DNA from: Comamonadaceae bacterium
GTDB lineage: Bacteria; Pseudomonadota; Gammaproteobacteria; Burkholderiales; Burkholderiaceae_C
Assembly: GCA_947372865.1 (NCBI GenBank)
Contig: CANBVJ010000005.1
Location: 31,455-95,454 of the forward strand
Reading direction: 5' to 3'
DNA: 64,000 nt
Each line of letters opens with the position of its first letter. Within the stretch, counting starts at the first letter, position 1. The position numbers and the translations under genes are program-made. This document shows positions 54,402-63,904 of this stretch, in pieces. Under the pieces are notes generated by a model, which saw only the letters and a list, made by a program, of their open reading frames with translations, did no database searches and was not told the DNA's origin.

Positions 54402-55115
54402 TTAGCGCGGCTGCACTTGCGAGCGCAGCGCCGCCAGGTCCAGCACCCGTAAGCCGCCGTATTCCACCCGGATGGAGCCTTGGGCGGCCAGCGCGGTCAG
54501 GGCCTCATTGACGCGCTGGCGCGACAGGCCGATCAGATAGGCCAACTCTTGTTGGGTAATGCGCAGCACTTCGCCCACGCCGGGGTAAAGCACCGGGTTG
54601 AACAGCGCGGCCAGGCTGCGGGCTACGCGGGCGTCTGGGTTGTTCATGCGGTCAATCTCGCGTGCGGCAATAAATTGGCCCAGGCGCTCGTTGAGCTGGT
54701 TCATTACAAAGCGGTTAAAGCCAATGGAATGGTCAAGCAGCCAGTGAAAAGTGTCGACGTGCAGGCCGGCCACGCGGCTGGCGCGCAGGGCCTGGATGTT
54801 GTAGCGGTAGGCCTCGCGCTTGAGCGCCGTGCCTTCGCCAAACCAGCCGCCGGGCGGAATGCCGGTGTAGGTCATGGTTTGGCCCTGGGCGTTGTCGGTG
54901 CTCATTTTCAGCAGGCCGTCAATCACGCCAAACCAGTACGTGGCCGGGCGGCCGGTGCGGCACAAGGTGTCGCCCGGGCTGGCGTCGGCCACCTTGAGGT
55001 CTTCTGCGGCGCGCTGGCGTTCGTCGTGCTTGAGCAGGTGAATCCAGGGAATGGCTTCAAGCTCGGCGTTGGTGAGCGGGCGGCGGCGTTGGTGCAGGCT
55101 GGTATCAGGGGACAT
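54402..55115 (-). CDS. Crp/Fnr-family transcriptional regulator
   Basis: cNMP-binding-like domain plus C-terminal HTH LRITQQELAYLIGLSRQRVNEALTALAAQG. Confidence 0.9.
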   Translation of the reverse strand: MSPDTSLHQRRRPLTNAELEAIPWIHLLKHDERQRAAEDLKVADASPGDTLCRTGRPATYWFGVIDGLLKMSTDNAQGQTMTYTGIPPGGWFGEGTALKREAYRYNIQALRASRVAGLHVDTFHWLLDHSIGFNRFVMNQLNERLGQFIAAREIDRMNNPDARVARSLAALFNPVLYPGVGEVLRITQQELAYLIGLSRQRVNEALTALAAQGSIRVEYGGLRVLDLAALRSQVQPR

Positions 55116-55230
55116 AAGGCTAAAAAGGGCTTGGACTTGTCAAGTTGGTGTCAGATACGGCGGGCTTTCCCGTTTTTGCTGTCAGTTAACAGAAAGTGAA
55201 GGGAAAACACCTAGACGATGGCGGAGTCAA

Positions 55231-55248
55231 TTGTCGTCCGAATGACAA
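55231..55248. promoter_or_regulatory. Inverted repeat TTGTC-N8-GACAA, candidate operator
   Basis: Between divergent Crp/Fnr regulator and acyl-CoA ligase genes. Confidence 0.35.
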
Positions 55249-55334
55249 CTTAACGTCAAATGGAGTTCTACCATCAGCGCATATCAACGCCCTCTTGCGT
55301 GCACGGGGGCTTTTGCTGGTCATAAGGATTTGGG

Positions 55335-57281
55335 ATGCAAACGACTTTTCCGCAACTTTTATTGCAACACGCCAGCCAGCGGCCTACGGCGGCGGCCATG
55401 CGTGAAAAGGAATACGGCATTTGGCAGACCCTGACATGGGCTGATCTGGCGGTGATGGTGGAGCAACTCGCCGGTGGTCTGCACCAGGCTGGGCTACGCC
55501 AGGGCGACCACATGATCGTGGTGGGCGCCAACCGCCCCCGCCTGTATGCCACCATGCTGGCGGTGCAATCGCTGGGCGGTATTCCCGTGCCCCTGTACCA
55601 AGACGCGGCCGCTGCCGAATGCGTGTTCCCCATCGTCAACGCCGAAGTGCGCTTTGCCTTTGCCGAAGACCAAGAGCAGGTGGACAAGCTGCTGGAAGTG
55701 CAAGAAAGCGCGCCCCAACTGGCCCATATTTATTTTGATGATCCGCGCGGCCTGCGCAACTACGCAGCGCCCGGTCTGCATTCCATGGACCAGTTGCAGG
55801 AAGACGGCGCAGCCTTTGCCGCCGCGCACCCCGCTTTTTTTCTTGACGCCGTGGCCGCCACCCGGCCTAGCGACGTGGGCGCCATGTTTTTTACCTCAGG
55901 TACCACGGGCAACCCCAAAGGCGTGGTGCACACGCACGACTCCTTGCTCAACCGCGCCCGCGCTGGCGCCGACTTCGACCACCTGACCAGCGCCGAGGAA
56001 GTGCTGGCCTACATGCCGGTGGCCTGGATCGGGCAAAACATCTTCAGCTATTCCCAGTGGCTGAGCTGCGGCTACGTGGTGAACTGCCCCGAGTCCGCCG
56101 CCACCGCCACCATCGACCTGAAGGAAATCGGCCCAACCTATTACTTTGCGCCACCGCGCGTGTTTGAAGGCCTGCTGACCAGCGTCATGATCCGCATGGA
56201 AGACGCGTCTGCCCTCAAGCGCAAGATGTTTGAGGCCTGCATGGCAGTGGCCAAACGGGTGGGGCCGGACCTGATGGACGGAAAGTCTGTCGGTTTGTGG
56301 AGCCGCGCGCTCTATGCCTTGGGCAATGTGCTGGTCTACGGCCCCTTGCGCAACAACCTGGGCTTTAGCCGGGTGCGCGTGGCCTATACCGCGGGCGAAG
56401 CCATTGGGCCGGACCTGTTTAGCTTTTACCGCTCAATTGGCATCAACCTCAAGCAGTTGTATGGCTCCACCGAAACCGCCGTGTTCGTCTGTTTGCAGCC
56501 CGACCACGAGGCTCGCGCCGACACGGTGGGTGTGCCCTGCGCTGGAGTAGAGATCAAGGTGGCGGACAACGGCGAGATCTTGGTCAAGTCGCCCGGTTTG
56601 CTGCGCGAATACTACAAAAACCCGGCCGCCACGGCCGAAGTGCTAACGGCCGACGGCTGGTACCACACCAGCGACGCCGGTTTTATTGACGCCCATGGCC
56701 ACCTCAAAATCATCGACCGCGTGAAAGACGTGGGGCGCGTCAAGGGCGGCGCTTTTGACGGCGCGCTGTTTGCGCCCAAGTACGTAGAAAACAAGCTCAA
56801 GTTCTTCCCGCAAATCAAGGAAGTGGTGGCCTATGGCGACGGCCGCGACCGGGTGTGCGTGTTGATCAACATCGACTTTGACGCCGTGGGCAACTGGGCT
56901 GAGCGCCGCAACCTGCCTTACGCCGGCTACACCGACCTGGCGCAAAAGCCCGAGGTCTACCAGTTGATCAAGGAATGTGTGGAACAAGTCAACGCCGACC
57001 TGAGCCAGGACACGCTGCTCGCGGGCAGCCAGGTGAGCCGGTTCTTGGTGCTGCACAAGGAACTTGACGCCGACGACGGCGAACTCACCCGAACCAACAA
57101 GGTGCGCCGGGGCTTTATTGCCGAAAAATACCAGGCGCTGATCGACGCCCTGTACCAAGGCAAGACCCAGCAGTTCATTGAAACCCAGGTCAAGTTTGAA
57201 GATGGCCGTACCGGCAGCGTCAGCGCCACCCTGCGCATTGACGATGCCAAAACCTTTGCCCCTGTGAAAGCCGCAGCATGA
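55335..57281 (+). CDS. AMP-dependent acyl-CoA synthetase/ligase (long-chain type)
   Basis: P-loop FFTSGTTGNPKGVVHTH, YGSTETAVF, YHTSDAGFIDAHGHLKIIDR. Confidence 0.92.
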   Translation: MQTTFPQLLLQHASQRPTAAAMREKEYGIWQTLTWADLAVMVEQLAGGLHQAGLRQGDHMIVVGANRPRLYATMLAVQSLGGIPVPLYQDAAAAECVFPIVNAEVRFAFAEDQEQVDKLLEVQESAPQLAHIYFDDPRGLRNYAAPGLHSMDQLQEDGAAFAAAHPAFFLDAVAATRPSDVGAMFFTSGTTGNPKGVVHTHDSLLNRARAGADFDHLTSAEEVLAYMPVAWIGQNIFSYSQWLSCGYVVNCPESAATATIDLKEIGPTYYFAPPRVFEGLLTSVMIRMEDASALKRKMFEACMAVAKRVGPDLMDGKSVGLWSRALYALGNVLVYGPLRNNLGFSRVRVAYTAGEAIGPDLFSFYRSIGINLKQLYGSTETAVFVCLQPDHEARADTVGVPCAGVEIKVADNGEILVKSPGLLREYYKNPAATAEVLTADGWYHTSDAGFIDAHGHLKIIDRVKDVGRVKGGAFDGALFAPKYVENKLKFFPQIKEVVAYGDGRDRVCVLINIDFDAVGNWAERRNLPYAGYTDLAQKPEVYQLIKECVEQVNADLSQDTLLAGSQVSRFLVLHKELDADDGELTRTNKVRRGFIAEKYQALIDALYQGKTQQFIETQVKFEDGRTGSVSATLRIDDAKTFAPVKAAA

Positions 57282-58102
57282 CATCCAGCAACACGCCCCC
57301 GGCGGACATGGCGGCCCCCGGCGCCAAAAAGATTGGCGACGTCATTTTGGACGTCAAGAACATTTCGCTGAGTTTTGGCGGCGTCAAGGCGCTGACCGAT
57401 ATTTCGTTCAACGTGCGTGAACACGAAATCCGCGCCATCATTGGGCCCAACGGCGCAGGCAAGAGCTCCATGCTCAATTGCATCAACGGCGTCTACACGC
57501 CCCAGCATGGCACGATCTCCTTTCGCGGCCAGACTTTTGACCATATGGACAGCCACCAGGTGGCGGTCATGGGCATCGGACGCACTTTCCAGAATCTAGC
57601 GCTGTTCAAGGGCATGAGCGTGCTCGACAACATCATGTCCGGGCGCAACCTCAAGATCAAAAGCAACATCCTGATGCAGGCGCTGCGCATTGGCCCGGCC
57701 GAGCGTGAAGAAACCATGCACCGCGAGGCGGTCGAACGCATCATCGACTTTCTGGAAATCCAGGCCTACCGCAAGACGCCCGTGGGCCAGTTGCCCTACG
57801 GCCTGCAAAAGCGCGTGGACCTCGGGCGCGCCCTTGCCATGGAGCCGCAGGTGCTGCTGCTGGACGAACCCATGGCTGGCATGAACGTGGAAGAAAAGCA
57901 GGACATGTGCCGCTTTGTGCTCGACGTGAACGACGAATTCGGAACCACCGTGGTGCTGATCGAGCACGACATGGGCGTGGTGATGGACATTTCTGACCGC
58001 GTGGTGGTGCTGGACTACGGCAAAAAAATTGGCGACGGCACGCCCGACGAAGTGCGCAACAACGAAGACGTGATCAGTGCCTATCTCGGCACGTCACACT
58101 GA
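57278..58102 (+). CDS. Branched-chain-type (HAAT) ABC ATP-binding protein, LivG-like
   Basis: GPNGAGKSSMLNCINGVYTP, LPYGLQKRVDLGRALAM, LLLDEPMAGMN, IEHDMGVVMDISDRVVVLDYG. Confidence 0.92.
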   Translation: MTSSNTPPADMAAPGAKKIGDVILDVKNISLSFGGVKALTDISFNVREHEIRAIIGPNGAGKSSMLNCINGVYTPQHGTISFRGQTFDHMDSHQVAVMGIGRTFQNLALFKGMSVLDNIMSGRNLKIKSNILMQALRIGPAEREETMHREAVERIIDFLEIQAYRKTPVGQLPYGLQKRVDLGRALAMEPQVLLLDEPMAGMNVEEKQDMCRFVLDVNDEFGTTVVLIEHDMGVVMDISDRVVVLDYGKKIGDGTPDEVRNNEDVISAYLGTSH

Positions 58103-58103
58103 T

Positions 58104-58186
58104 ATGGCCCCCACGCTTTTCACTTCGTGTAATGCGCTGCCCCCCAAGGGGGCCCAGTCGCCTTGGGGCGGCCCGGCGGCGACTGA
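58104..58186. repeat. Candidate dispersed intergenic palindromic repeat
   Basis: CCCCCCAAGGGGG followed by CAGTCGCC-15-GGCGACTG with an internal GC-rich TTGGGGCGGCCCGGC, in the only sizeable gap between livG- and livH-like genes. Only one copy seen here. Confidence 0.5.
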
Positions 58187-58201
58187 ATAAGGAACTTGAA
58201 C

Positions 58202-59131
58202 ATGGCATTTTTTCTTGAAACTCTGCTCGGCGGCCTGATGGCCGGCATGCTGTATTCGCTGGTTGCGCTGGGCTTTGTGCTGATTTACAAGGCCTCGGGC
58301 GTATTCAACTTTGCCCAAGGCGCCATGGTGCTGTTTGCGGCGCTGGCCATGGCCCGCTTGGCGGAATGGATTCCTGCTGTGCTGGGGATCTCGGACCCGG
58401 TGCTGGCCAATCTGCTGGCCTTTATTGGCGCCGGAATCGTGATGTTTGCCGTGGCCTGGGTGATTGAGCGCCTGGTGCTGCGCCATCTGGTCAACCAGGA
58501 GGGCACCACCTTGCTGATGGCCACCCTGGGTATCGCCTATTTCCTGGAAGGACTGGGGCAATCGCTGTTTGGCAGCAACATCTACAAGATCGACATCGGC
58601 ATGCCCAAAGACCCGATGATGATTCTGGAAAAAACCTTTGACGGCGGCATTCTGATCAACAAGGAAGACCTGTACGCCGCCCTGATTGCAGCGGCACTGG
58701 TGGCCTTGCTCAGCCTGTTTTTTCAAAAAACCGCCACCGGCCGCGCCCTGCGCGCTGTGGCTGACGACCACCAGGCGGCGCAAAGCATTGGCATTCCCTT
58801 GAACCGCATCTGGGTGATCGTGTGGTGCGTGGCGGGTGTGGTGGCGCTGGTGGCCGGAATGATCTGGGGCAGCAAGCTCGGTGTTCAGTTTTCCTTGACC
58901 ACCGTAGCGTTGCGCGCCTTGCCAGTTGTGATTTTGGGTGGTCTGACTTCGGTGCCAGGCGCCATTGTGGGCGGCCTGATCATTGGTGTAGGCGAAAAGC
59001 TCTCTGAGGTTTATATCGGGCCCATGGTGGGCGGCGGTATCGAGATCTGGTTTGCGTATGTGCTCGCCTTGGGCTTCCTGCTGATCCGTCCCCAGGGACT
59101 GTTCGGCGAAAAGATCATTGACCGCGTTTGA
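58202..59131 (+). CDS. Branched-chain-type ABC permease, LivH-like
   Basis: LLGGLMAGMLYSLVALGFVLIYKASGVFNFAQGAMV. Confidence 0.93.
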   Translation: MAFFLETLLGGLMAGMLYSLVALGFVLIYKASGVFNFAQGAMVLFAALAMARLAEWIPAVLGISDPVLANLLAFIGAGIVMFAVAWVIERLVLRHLVNQEGTTLLMATLGIAYFLEGLGQSLFGSNIYKIDIGMPKDPMMILEKTFDGGILINKEDLYAALIAAALVALLSLFFQKTATGRALRAVADDHQAAQSIGIPLNRIWVIVWCVAGVVALVAGMIWGSKLGVQFSLTTVALRALPVVILGGLTSVPGAIVGGLIIGVGEKLSEVYIGPMVGGGIEIWFAYVLALGFLLIRPQGLFGEKIIDRV

Positions 59132-59140
59132 GGATAAAAA

Positions 59141-60217
59141 ATGTTTTACAGAGAAAACGGGCAATTCAAGACCACTTACCGGGCGGACCAACAGATTCTG
59201 CCCATCGCGCAAGACCGCGCGGCCCTGTTTGCGGTGCTGGCTATTGCCTTTGCAGTGGTGCCGGCGGTGGCCAGCGAATACTGGCTGACCAACATTCTGA
59301 TTCCTTTCTTGATTTTTTCGCTGGCGGCCATTGGCGTGAATATTTTGGTGGGTTATTGCGGCCAAATCTCGCTGGGCTCGGGCGCGTTCATGGCGGTGGG
59401 CGCGTACAGCGCATTCAACTTCTTTGTCCGTATTGAGGGCATGCCGCTGGTCGTGGCCTTGGTTTTGGGCGGCGTCTGTGCCATGCTGTTTGGCATCTTG
59501 TTTGGGCTGCCCAGCCTGCGCGTCAAAGGGCTGTACCTGGCGGTGGCCACGCTGGCCGCCCAGTTTTTTGCCGACTGGATGTTCTTGCGCATTCAATGGT
59601 TCACCAACTACTCCACTTCGGGCTCGGTGTCGGTGTCCAATTTGCAGGTGTTCGGCGTAGCGCTGGACACGCCGCTGGCCAAGTACCTGTTTTGCCTGGT
59701 CATGCTGGCGGTGATTGCCTTGCTGGCCAAAAACCTGGTGCGCGGCGCGGTAGGCCGTGAATGGATGGCCATTCGCGACATGGACGTGGCGGCGGCCGTG
59801 ATCGGGATTCGGCCCATGTTTGCCAAGCTCAGTGCGTTTGCGGTTAGCTCTTTTATTGTGGGTGTGGCCGGTGCTTTGTGGGCTTTTATTTACCTGGGCG
59901 CCTGGGAGCCGGCGGCGTTCTCGGTGGACCAGTCCTTCAAGCTCCTGTTCATGGTGATCATCGGTGGCATGGGCTCCATCATGGGCAGCTTCTTTGGCGC
60001 CGCGTTCATCGTGTTGCTGCCGATTTTTCTGAGCCAGTTTCTGCCAGTGGCTGCTGGCCTGGTCGGTGTTGACGTTTCCACGGCGGGCATGTCGCACGCC
60101 GAGTTGATGGTCTTTGGCGGGCTGATCGTCTGGTTCCTGATTGTGGAACCGCACGGCCTGGCCAAGCTCTGGTCGGTGGCCAAGCAAAAGCTGCGCCTTT
60201 GGCCTTTCCCCCATTGA
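59141..60217 (+). CDS. Branched-chain-type ABC permease, LivM-like
   Basis: AIGVNILVGYCGQISLGSGAFMAVGAYSAF, GVAGALWAFIYLG. Confidence 0.93.
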   Translation: MFYRENGQFKTTYRADQQILPIAQDRAALFAVLAIAFAVVPAVASEYWLTNILIPFLIFSLAAIGVNILVGYCGQISLGSGAFMAVGAYSAFNFFVRIEGMPLVVALVLGGVCAMLFGILFGLPSLRVKGLYLAVATLAAQFFADWMFLRIQWFTNYSTSGSVSVSNLQVFGVALDTPLAKYLFCLVMLAVIALLAKNLVRGAVGREWMAIRDMDVAAAVIGIRPMFAKLSAFAVSSFIVGVAGALWAFIYLGAWEPAAFSVDQSFKLLFMVIIGGMGSIMGSFFGAAFIVLLPIFLSQFLPVAAGLVGVDVSTAGMSHAELMVFGGLIVWFLIVEPHGLAKLWSVAKQKLRLWPFPH

Positions 60218-60265
60218 ATGTTTGATTTTTCCCCGCGCTTCCATATTAATTAACAGGAGAAACCC

Positions 60266-61600
60266 ATGAAGCTTCGTAAATTCGCGCTGTCCAGTGTGCT
60301 GGCCGCCGTTGGCGCCTCCGCCCTGATGGCCGGCGGCGCCCTGGCCCAAAACAAGGAACAGTACATTCCCGTGCTGTCCTACCGTACCGGCCCCTACGCG
60401 CCCAACGGCATTCCGATTGCCAATGGCACCATGGACTATTACAAGCTGGTCAATGCGCGCGGCGGCGTCAATGGCGTCAAGATCTTGTTTGAAGAATGCG
60501 AAACCGGCTACGACACCGCGCGCAGCGTGGAATGCTACGAACGCCTGAAGGGCAAAAATGGCGGTGCGTCTGTCATCCAGCCCTGGTCTACCGGCGCCAC
60601 TTTTGCCATTACCGAAAAAGCCCCCGGCGACAAAATCCCAATCGTGACCCTGGGCTATGGCCGCAGCGAGAGCGCGGACGGCACCGTCTTCAAATGGAAC
60701 TTTCCCCTGGCCGGCAACTACTGGGTGGCCGGTGACGTGATCATCCAGGCCATCGGCAAGCGCGAAGGCGGCCTGGACAAGCTCAAGGGCAAGAAGATCG
60801 CCTTGGTCTACCACGACAGCCCGTTTGGCAAAGAGTCTCTGCCGATTTTGCAAGAGCGTGCCCGCGACCATGGCTTTGAGCTGCAACTCTTGCCCGTGAC
60901 CGCGCCCGGCGTGGAACAAAAAGCCACCTGGCTGCAAGTGCGCCAATCACGCCCCGACTACACGATTCTGTGGGGCTTTGGCGTGATGAATTCCACCGCG
61001 CTCAAAGAAGCGCAAGCCACCGGCTACCCTCGTGAAAAAATGTACGGCGTGTGGTGGTCGGGTGCCGAGCCTGATGTGCAAGATGTGGGCGAAGGCGCCA
61101 AGGGCTATAACTCGGTGGTGCTGCAAAGCAGCGCTGACTTCAACGCCAAAGTGACGAAGGAAGCCTTGGCCACCCTGCACGCCAAGGGCCAGGGCACCGG
61201 ACCGAAGGAAGAAGTCGGCCAGGTGTTGTACCTGCGTGGCGCCATGAGCGCGATGCTCACCGTCGAAGGCATCCGCGCGGCCCAAGAGCGTTTTGGCAAA
61301 GGCAAGGTCATGACCGGCGAACAAGTGCGCTGGGGCCTGGAAAACCTGAACCTCACCCAACCCAAGCTTGACGCTTTGGGCTTCGGCGGCGTGTTGCGCC
61401 CCATCAGCACCTCGTGCGCTGACCATATGGGTGCCTCCTGGGCACGTATCCATACCTGGGACGGCAAGGGCTGGAAGATCACCTCCGACTGGATGCAGGG
61501 CGATGAGCAAATCATCAAACCCATGGTCAAGGCACAAGCGGCCAAATACGCCGCCGACAAGAAGCTGACACCGCGCACCCCGGCGGATTGCCAGTCTTAA
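60266..61600 (+). CDS. ABC transporter substrate-binding protein (LivJ/K type)
   Basis: Signal peptide MKLRKFALSSVLAAVGASALMAGGALAQ; Periplasmic-binding Leu/Ile/Val type features; operon context. Confidence 0.9.
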   Translation: MKLRKFALSSVLAAVGASALMAGGALAQNKEQYIPVLSYRTGPYAPNGIPIANGTMDYYKLVNARGGVNGVKILFEECETGYDTARSVECYERLKGKNGGASVIQPWSTGATFAITEKAPGDKIPIVTLGYGRSESADGTVFKWNFPLAGNYWVAGDVIIQAIGKREGGLDKLKGKKIALVYHDSPFGKESLPILQERARDHGFELQLLPVTAPGVEQKATWLQVRQSRPDYTILWGFGVMNSTALKEAQATGYPREKMYGVWWSGAEPDVQDVGEGAKGYNSVVLQSSADFNAKVTKEALATLHAKGQGTGPKEEVGQVLYLRGAMSAMLTVEGIRAAQERFGKGKVMTGEQVRWGLENLNLTQPKLDALGFGGVLRPISTSCADHMGASWARIHTWDGKGWKITSDWMQGDEQIIKPMVKAQAAKYAADKKLTPRTPADCQS

Positions 61601-61615
61601 TCTGACGGCTTTGGT

Positions 61616-61672
61616 GGCTCTGCGGAGCCGCCAATCCTCAGGGCCTGCGGCTGCGCCGGCTTTGAGGATTGG
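61616..61672 (+). other. Strong intercistronic double hairpin
   Basis: GGCTC-TGCG-GAGCC then CCAATCCTCA-22 nt-TGAGGATTGG (10-bp perfect stem). Confidence 0.75.
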
Positions 61673-61686
61673 TGAAGGCAAAAAAT

Positions 61687-62496
61687 ATGGACGCTCAAAA
61701 AATAGTACTCAACGTCAATGGCATTGAAGTCATTTACAACCACGTCATCCTGGTGCTCAAGGGGGTTTCCCTGCAAGTGCCCGAGGGCGGCATTGTGGCC
61801 ATCTTGGGCGGCAACGGCGCGGGCAAAACAACGACGCTGCGCGCCATCAGCAATTTGCTGGCGGGCGAGCGCGGCGCGGTGACCAAGGGCAGCATCGAAC
61901 TGCGCGGCGAACGCATCGAGAACCTGTCGCCCGCCGACTTGGTGCAGCGCGGCGTGGTCCAGGTGATGGAGGGGCGTCACTGCTTTGCCCACCTGACCAT
62001 CGAAGAAAACCTGCTGACGGGCGGCTACACCCGCAAAAACAAGGCCGAAGTGGACGCGAATCTGGAAAAGGTCTACACCTATTTCCCACGCTTGAAGACC
62101 CGGCGCGCCAGCCAGGCTGCCTATACCTCGGGCGGCGAACAGCAGATGTGCGCTATTGGCCGCGCGCTGATGGCCAACCCCAGCATGGTGCTGCTCGACG
62201 AGCCGTCCATGGGCCTGGCGCCACAAATCGTGGAGGAGGTGTTCGAGATCGTCAAAGACCTCAACGCCAAGGAAAAAGTCACGTTCTTGCTGGCTGAGCA
62301 AAACACCAACATGGCGCTGCGCTATGCCGACTACGGCTACATCATGGAGTCTGGCCGGGTGGTGATGGACGGCGCGGCCAGCGACCTGGCGAGCAACGAA
62401 GACGTCAAGGAGTTCTACCTGGGCGTGGGCGGCGGCGAGCGCAAGAGTTTCAAAGACGTCAAAAGCTACAAACGGCGCAAGCGCTGGCTGGCATAA
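61687..62496 (+). CDS. Branched-chain-type ABC ATP-binding protein, LivF-like
   Basis: GGNGAGKTTTLRAISNLL, YTSGGEQQMCAIGRALM, LLDEPSMGLAP, LAEQNTNMALRYADYGYIMESG. Confidence 0.92.
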   Translation: MDAQKIVLNVNGIEVIYNHVILVLKGVSLQVPEGGIVAILGGNGAGKTTTLRAISNLLAGERGAVTKGSIELRGERIENLSPADLVQRGVVQVMEGRHCFAHLTIEENLLTGGYTRKNKAEVDANLEKVYTYFPRLKTRRASQAAYTSGGEQQMCAIGRALMANPSMVLLDEPSMGLAPQIVEEVFEIVKDLNAKEKVTFLLAEQNTNMALRYADYGYIMESGRVVMDGAASDLASNEDVKEFYLGVGGGERKSFKDVKSYKRRKRWLA

Positions 62497-62513
62497 ACCC
62501 CAAAGGAAATCGC

Positions 62514-63767
62514 ATGTCAGACCATTACGACGCGCTGGAACACCGCGCCCCGGCCGCGCGCGAGGCCGCCTTGCTGGCCGCTTTGCCCGCGCACATTGCC
62601 CACGCCAAGGCACAGGCCCCGGCGTTTGCGCAGTCGCTGGCGCAGATTGACGCTGCTGCCATCACCACGCGGGAAGCCTTGGCCACGCTGCCAGTGATTC
62701 GCAAACACGCTTTGTTGGCACAGCAAAAAGCCGCCCGCGCTGCTGGCGGCAACGTGTTTGGCGGCTTTAGCGCGCTGGGTTTTGGCGCGTCCATGCCACG
62801 TGTCTTTGCCAGCCCCGGCACGATTTACGAGCCGGAAGGGCGGGGCGCTGACTACTGGCGCATGGCGCGGGCCATGTTTGCCGCCGGTTTTCGCGGTGGC
62901 GAGCTGATCCACAACTGTTTTAGTTACCACTTCACGCCTGCGGGCTCCATGATGGAAACCGGCGCCCACGCGCTGGGTTGTACCGTGTTTGCCGGTGGCA
63001 CCGGCCAGACCGAGCAACAGGTCAGCGCCATGGCCGAGCTGCAGCCGGCCGGCTACATCGGCACCCCCAGTTTTTTGAAAATCATCCTGGAAAAAGCCCT
63101 GGAACTCGGAATTCCAGTGCCCAGCCTTCGCAAGGCACTGGTCTCGGGCGAGGCCTTCCCCCCGTCCCTGCGCGACTGGATGACGGCCCACGGCGTGGAC
63201 GCCTACCAGTGCTACGCCACAGCCGATGTGGGACTGATCGCGTATGAGACCGCCGCCCGCCAAGGCCTGGTCGTGGACGAAGGCGTGATTCTGGAGATCG
63301 TGCGCCCCGGCACCGGCGACCCGGTGGCCGTAGGCGAGGTGGGCGAAGTGGTGGTGACCACGCTGAACCCGGCTTATCCCTTGATTCGCTTTGGCACTGG
63401 CGACTTGTCGGCGGTATTGGCTGGACCCTGCCCTACGGGGCGCAGCAATGTGCGCATCAAAGGCTGGATGGGCCGCGCGGACCAGACCACCAAGATTCGT
63501 GGCATGTTTGTGCACCCCGAGCAGGTGGACCAGATCGCCAAGCGCTTTCCTGAAGTGCTGCGCGCGCGCCTGGTGGTTAGCGGCGCCATGGCCCAAGACG
63601 TAATGACCCTCAAGGTGGAAAGCGCGTCTGGCGCCGACGGTCTGGCCGACCGCCTGGCTGAAGCCGTGCGCGACGTGACCAAGCTGCGCGCGGCGGTGGA
63701 ACTGGGCGCCCCGGGCAGCCTGCCCAACGACGGTAAGGTGATTGAGGACGCGCGCAGCTACCAGTGA
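62514..63767 (+). CDS. Phenylacetate-CoA ligase-like (PaaK family) AMP-binding protein
   Basis: YATADVGLIAYET, IRFGTGDLSAVL, GRADQTTKIRGMFVHPEQVDQI; unusual P-loop region. Confidence 0.85.
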   Translation: MSDHYDALEHRAPAAREAALLAALPAHIAHAKAQAPAFAQSLAQIDAAAITTREALATLPVIRKHALLAQQKAARAAGGNVFGGFSALGFGASMPRVFASPGTIYEPEGRGADYWRMARAMFAAGFRGGELIHNCFSYHFTPAGSMMETGAHALGCTVFAGGTGQTEQQVSAMAELQPAGYIGTPSFLKIILEKALELGIPVPSLRKALVSGEAFPPSLRDWMTAHGVDAYQCYATADVGLIAYETAARQGLVVDEGVILEIVRPGTGDPVAVGEVGEVVVTTLNPAYPLIRFGTGDLSAVLAGPCPTGRSNVRIKGWMGRADQTTKIRGMFVHPEQVDQIAKRFPEVLRARLVVSGAMAQDVMTLKVESASGADGLADRLAEAVRDVTKLRAAVELGAPGSLPNDGKVIEDARSYQ

Positions 63768-63904
63768 CGTGCGCTGCAGGGGCCGCCCTCGCGCTTTATT
63801 GTGCTGCGGCGCGGAATAATTTTGCCGATGATCCGGGTAATTGCGCGCAGAGGCCGTGGTCCTAATCGCGCTAGACTGTGCTTTTATTGTTTTGGAGTTT
63901 TTTG

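Noticed and set aside
58094-60946. 950-aa minus-strand ORF spanning the livH/livM region
   Set aside because: Antisense to two well-supported permease genes; composition rich in H/Q/G/R typical of antisense frames in high-GC DNA; no recognisable domain.
57278-62496. LivF lacking the H-loop His and LivG signature LPYGLQ as a novel finding
   Set aside because: Comparable deviations are typical of HAAT-family LivF/LivG as I recall; used only as a comparator for the glycerol-type ATPases.
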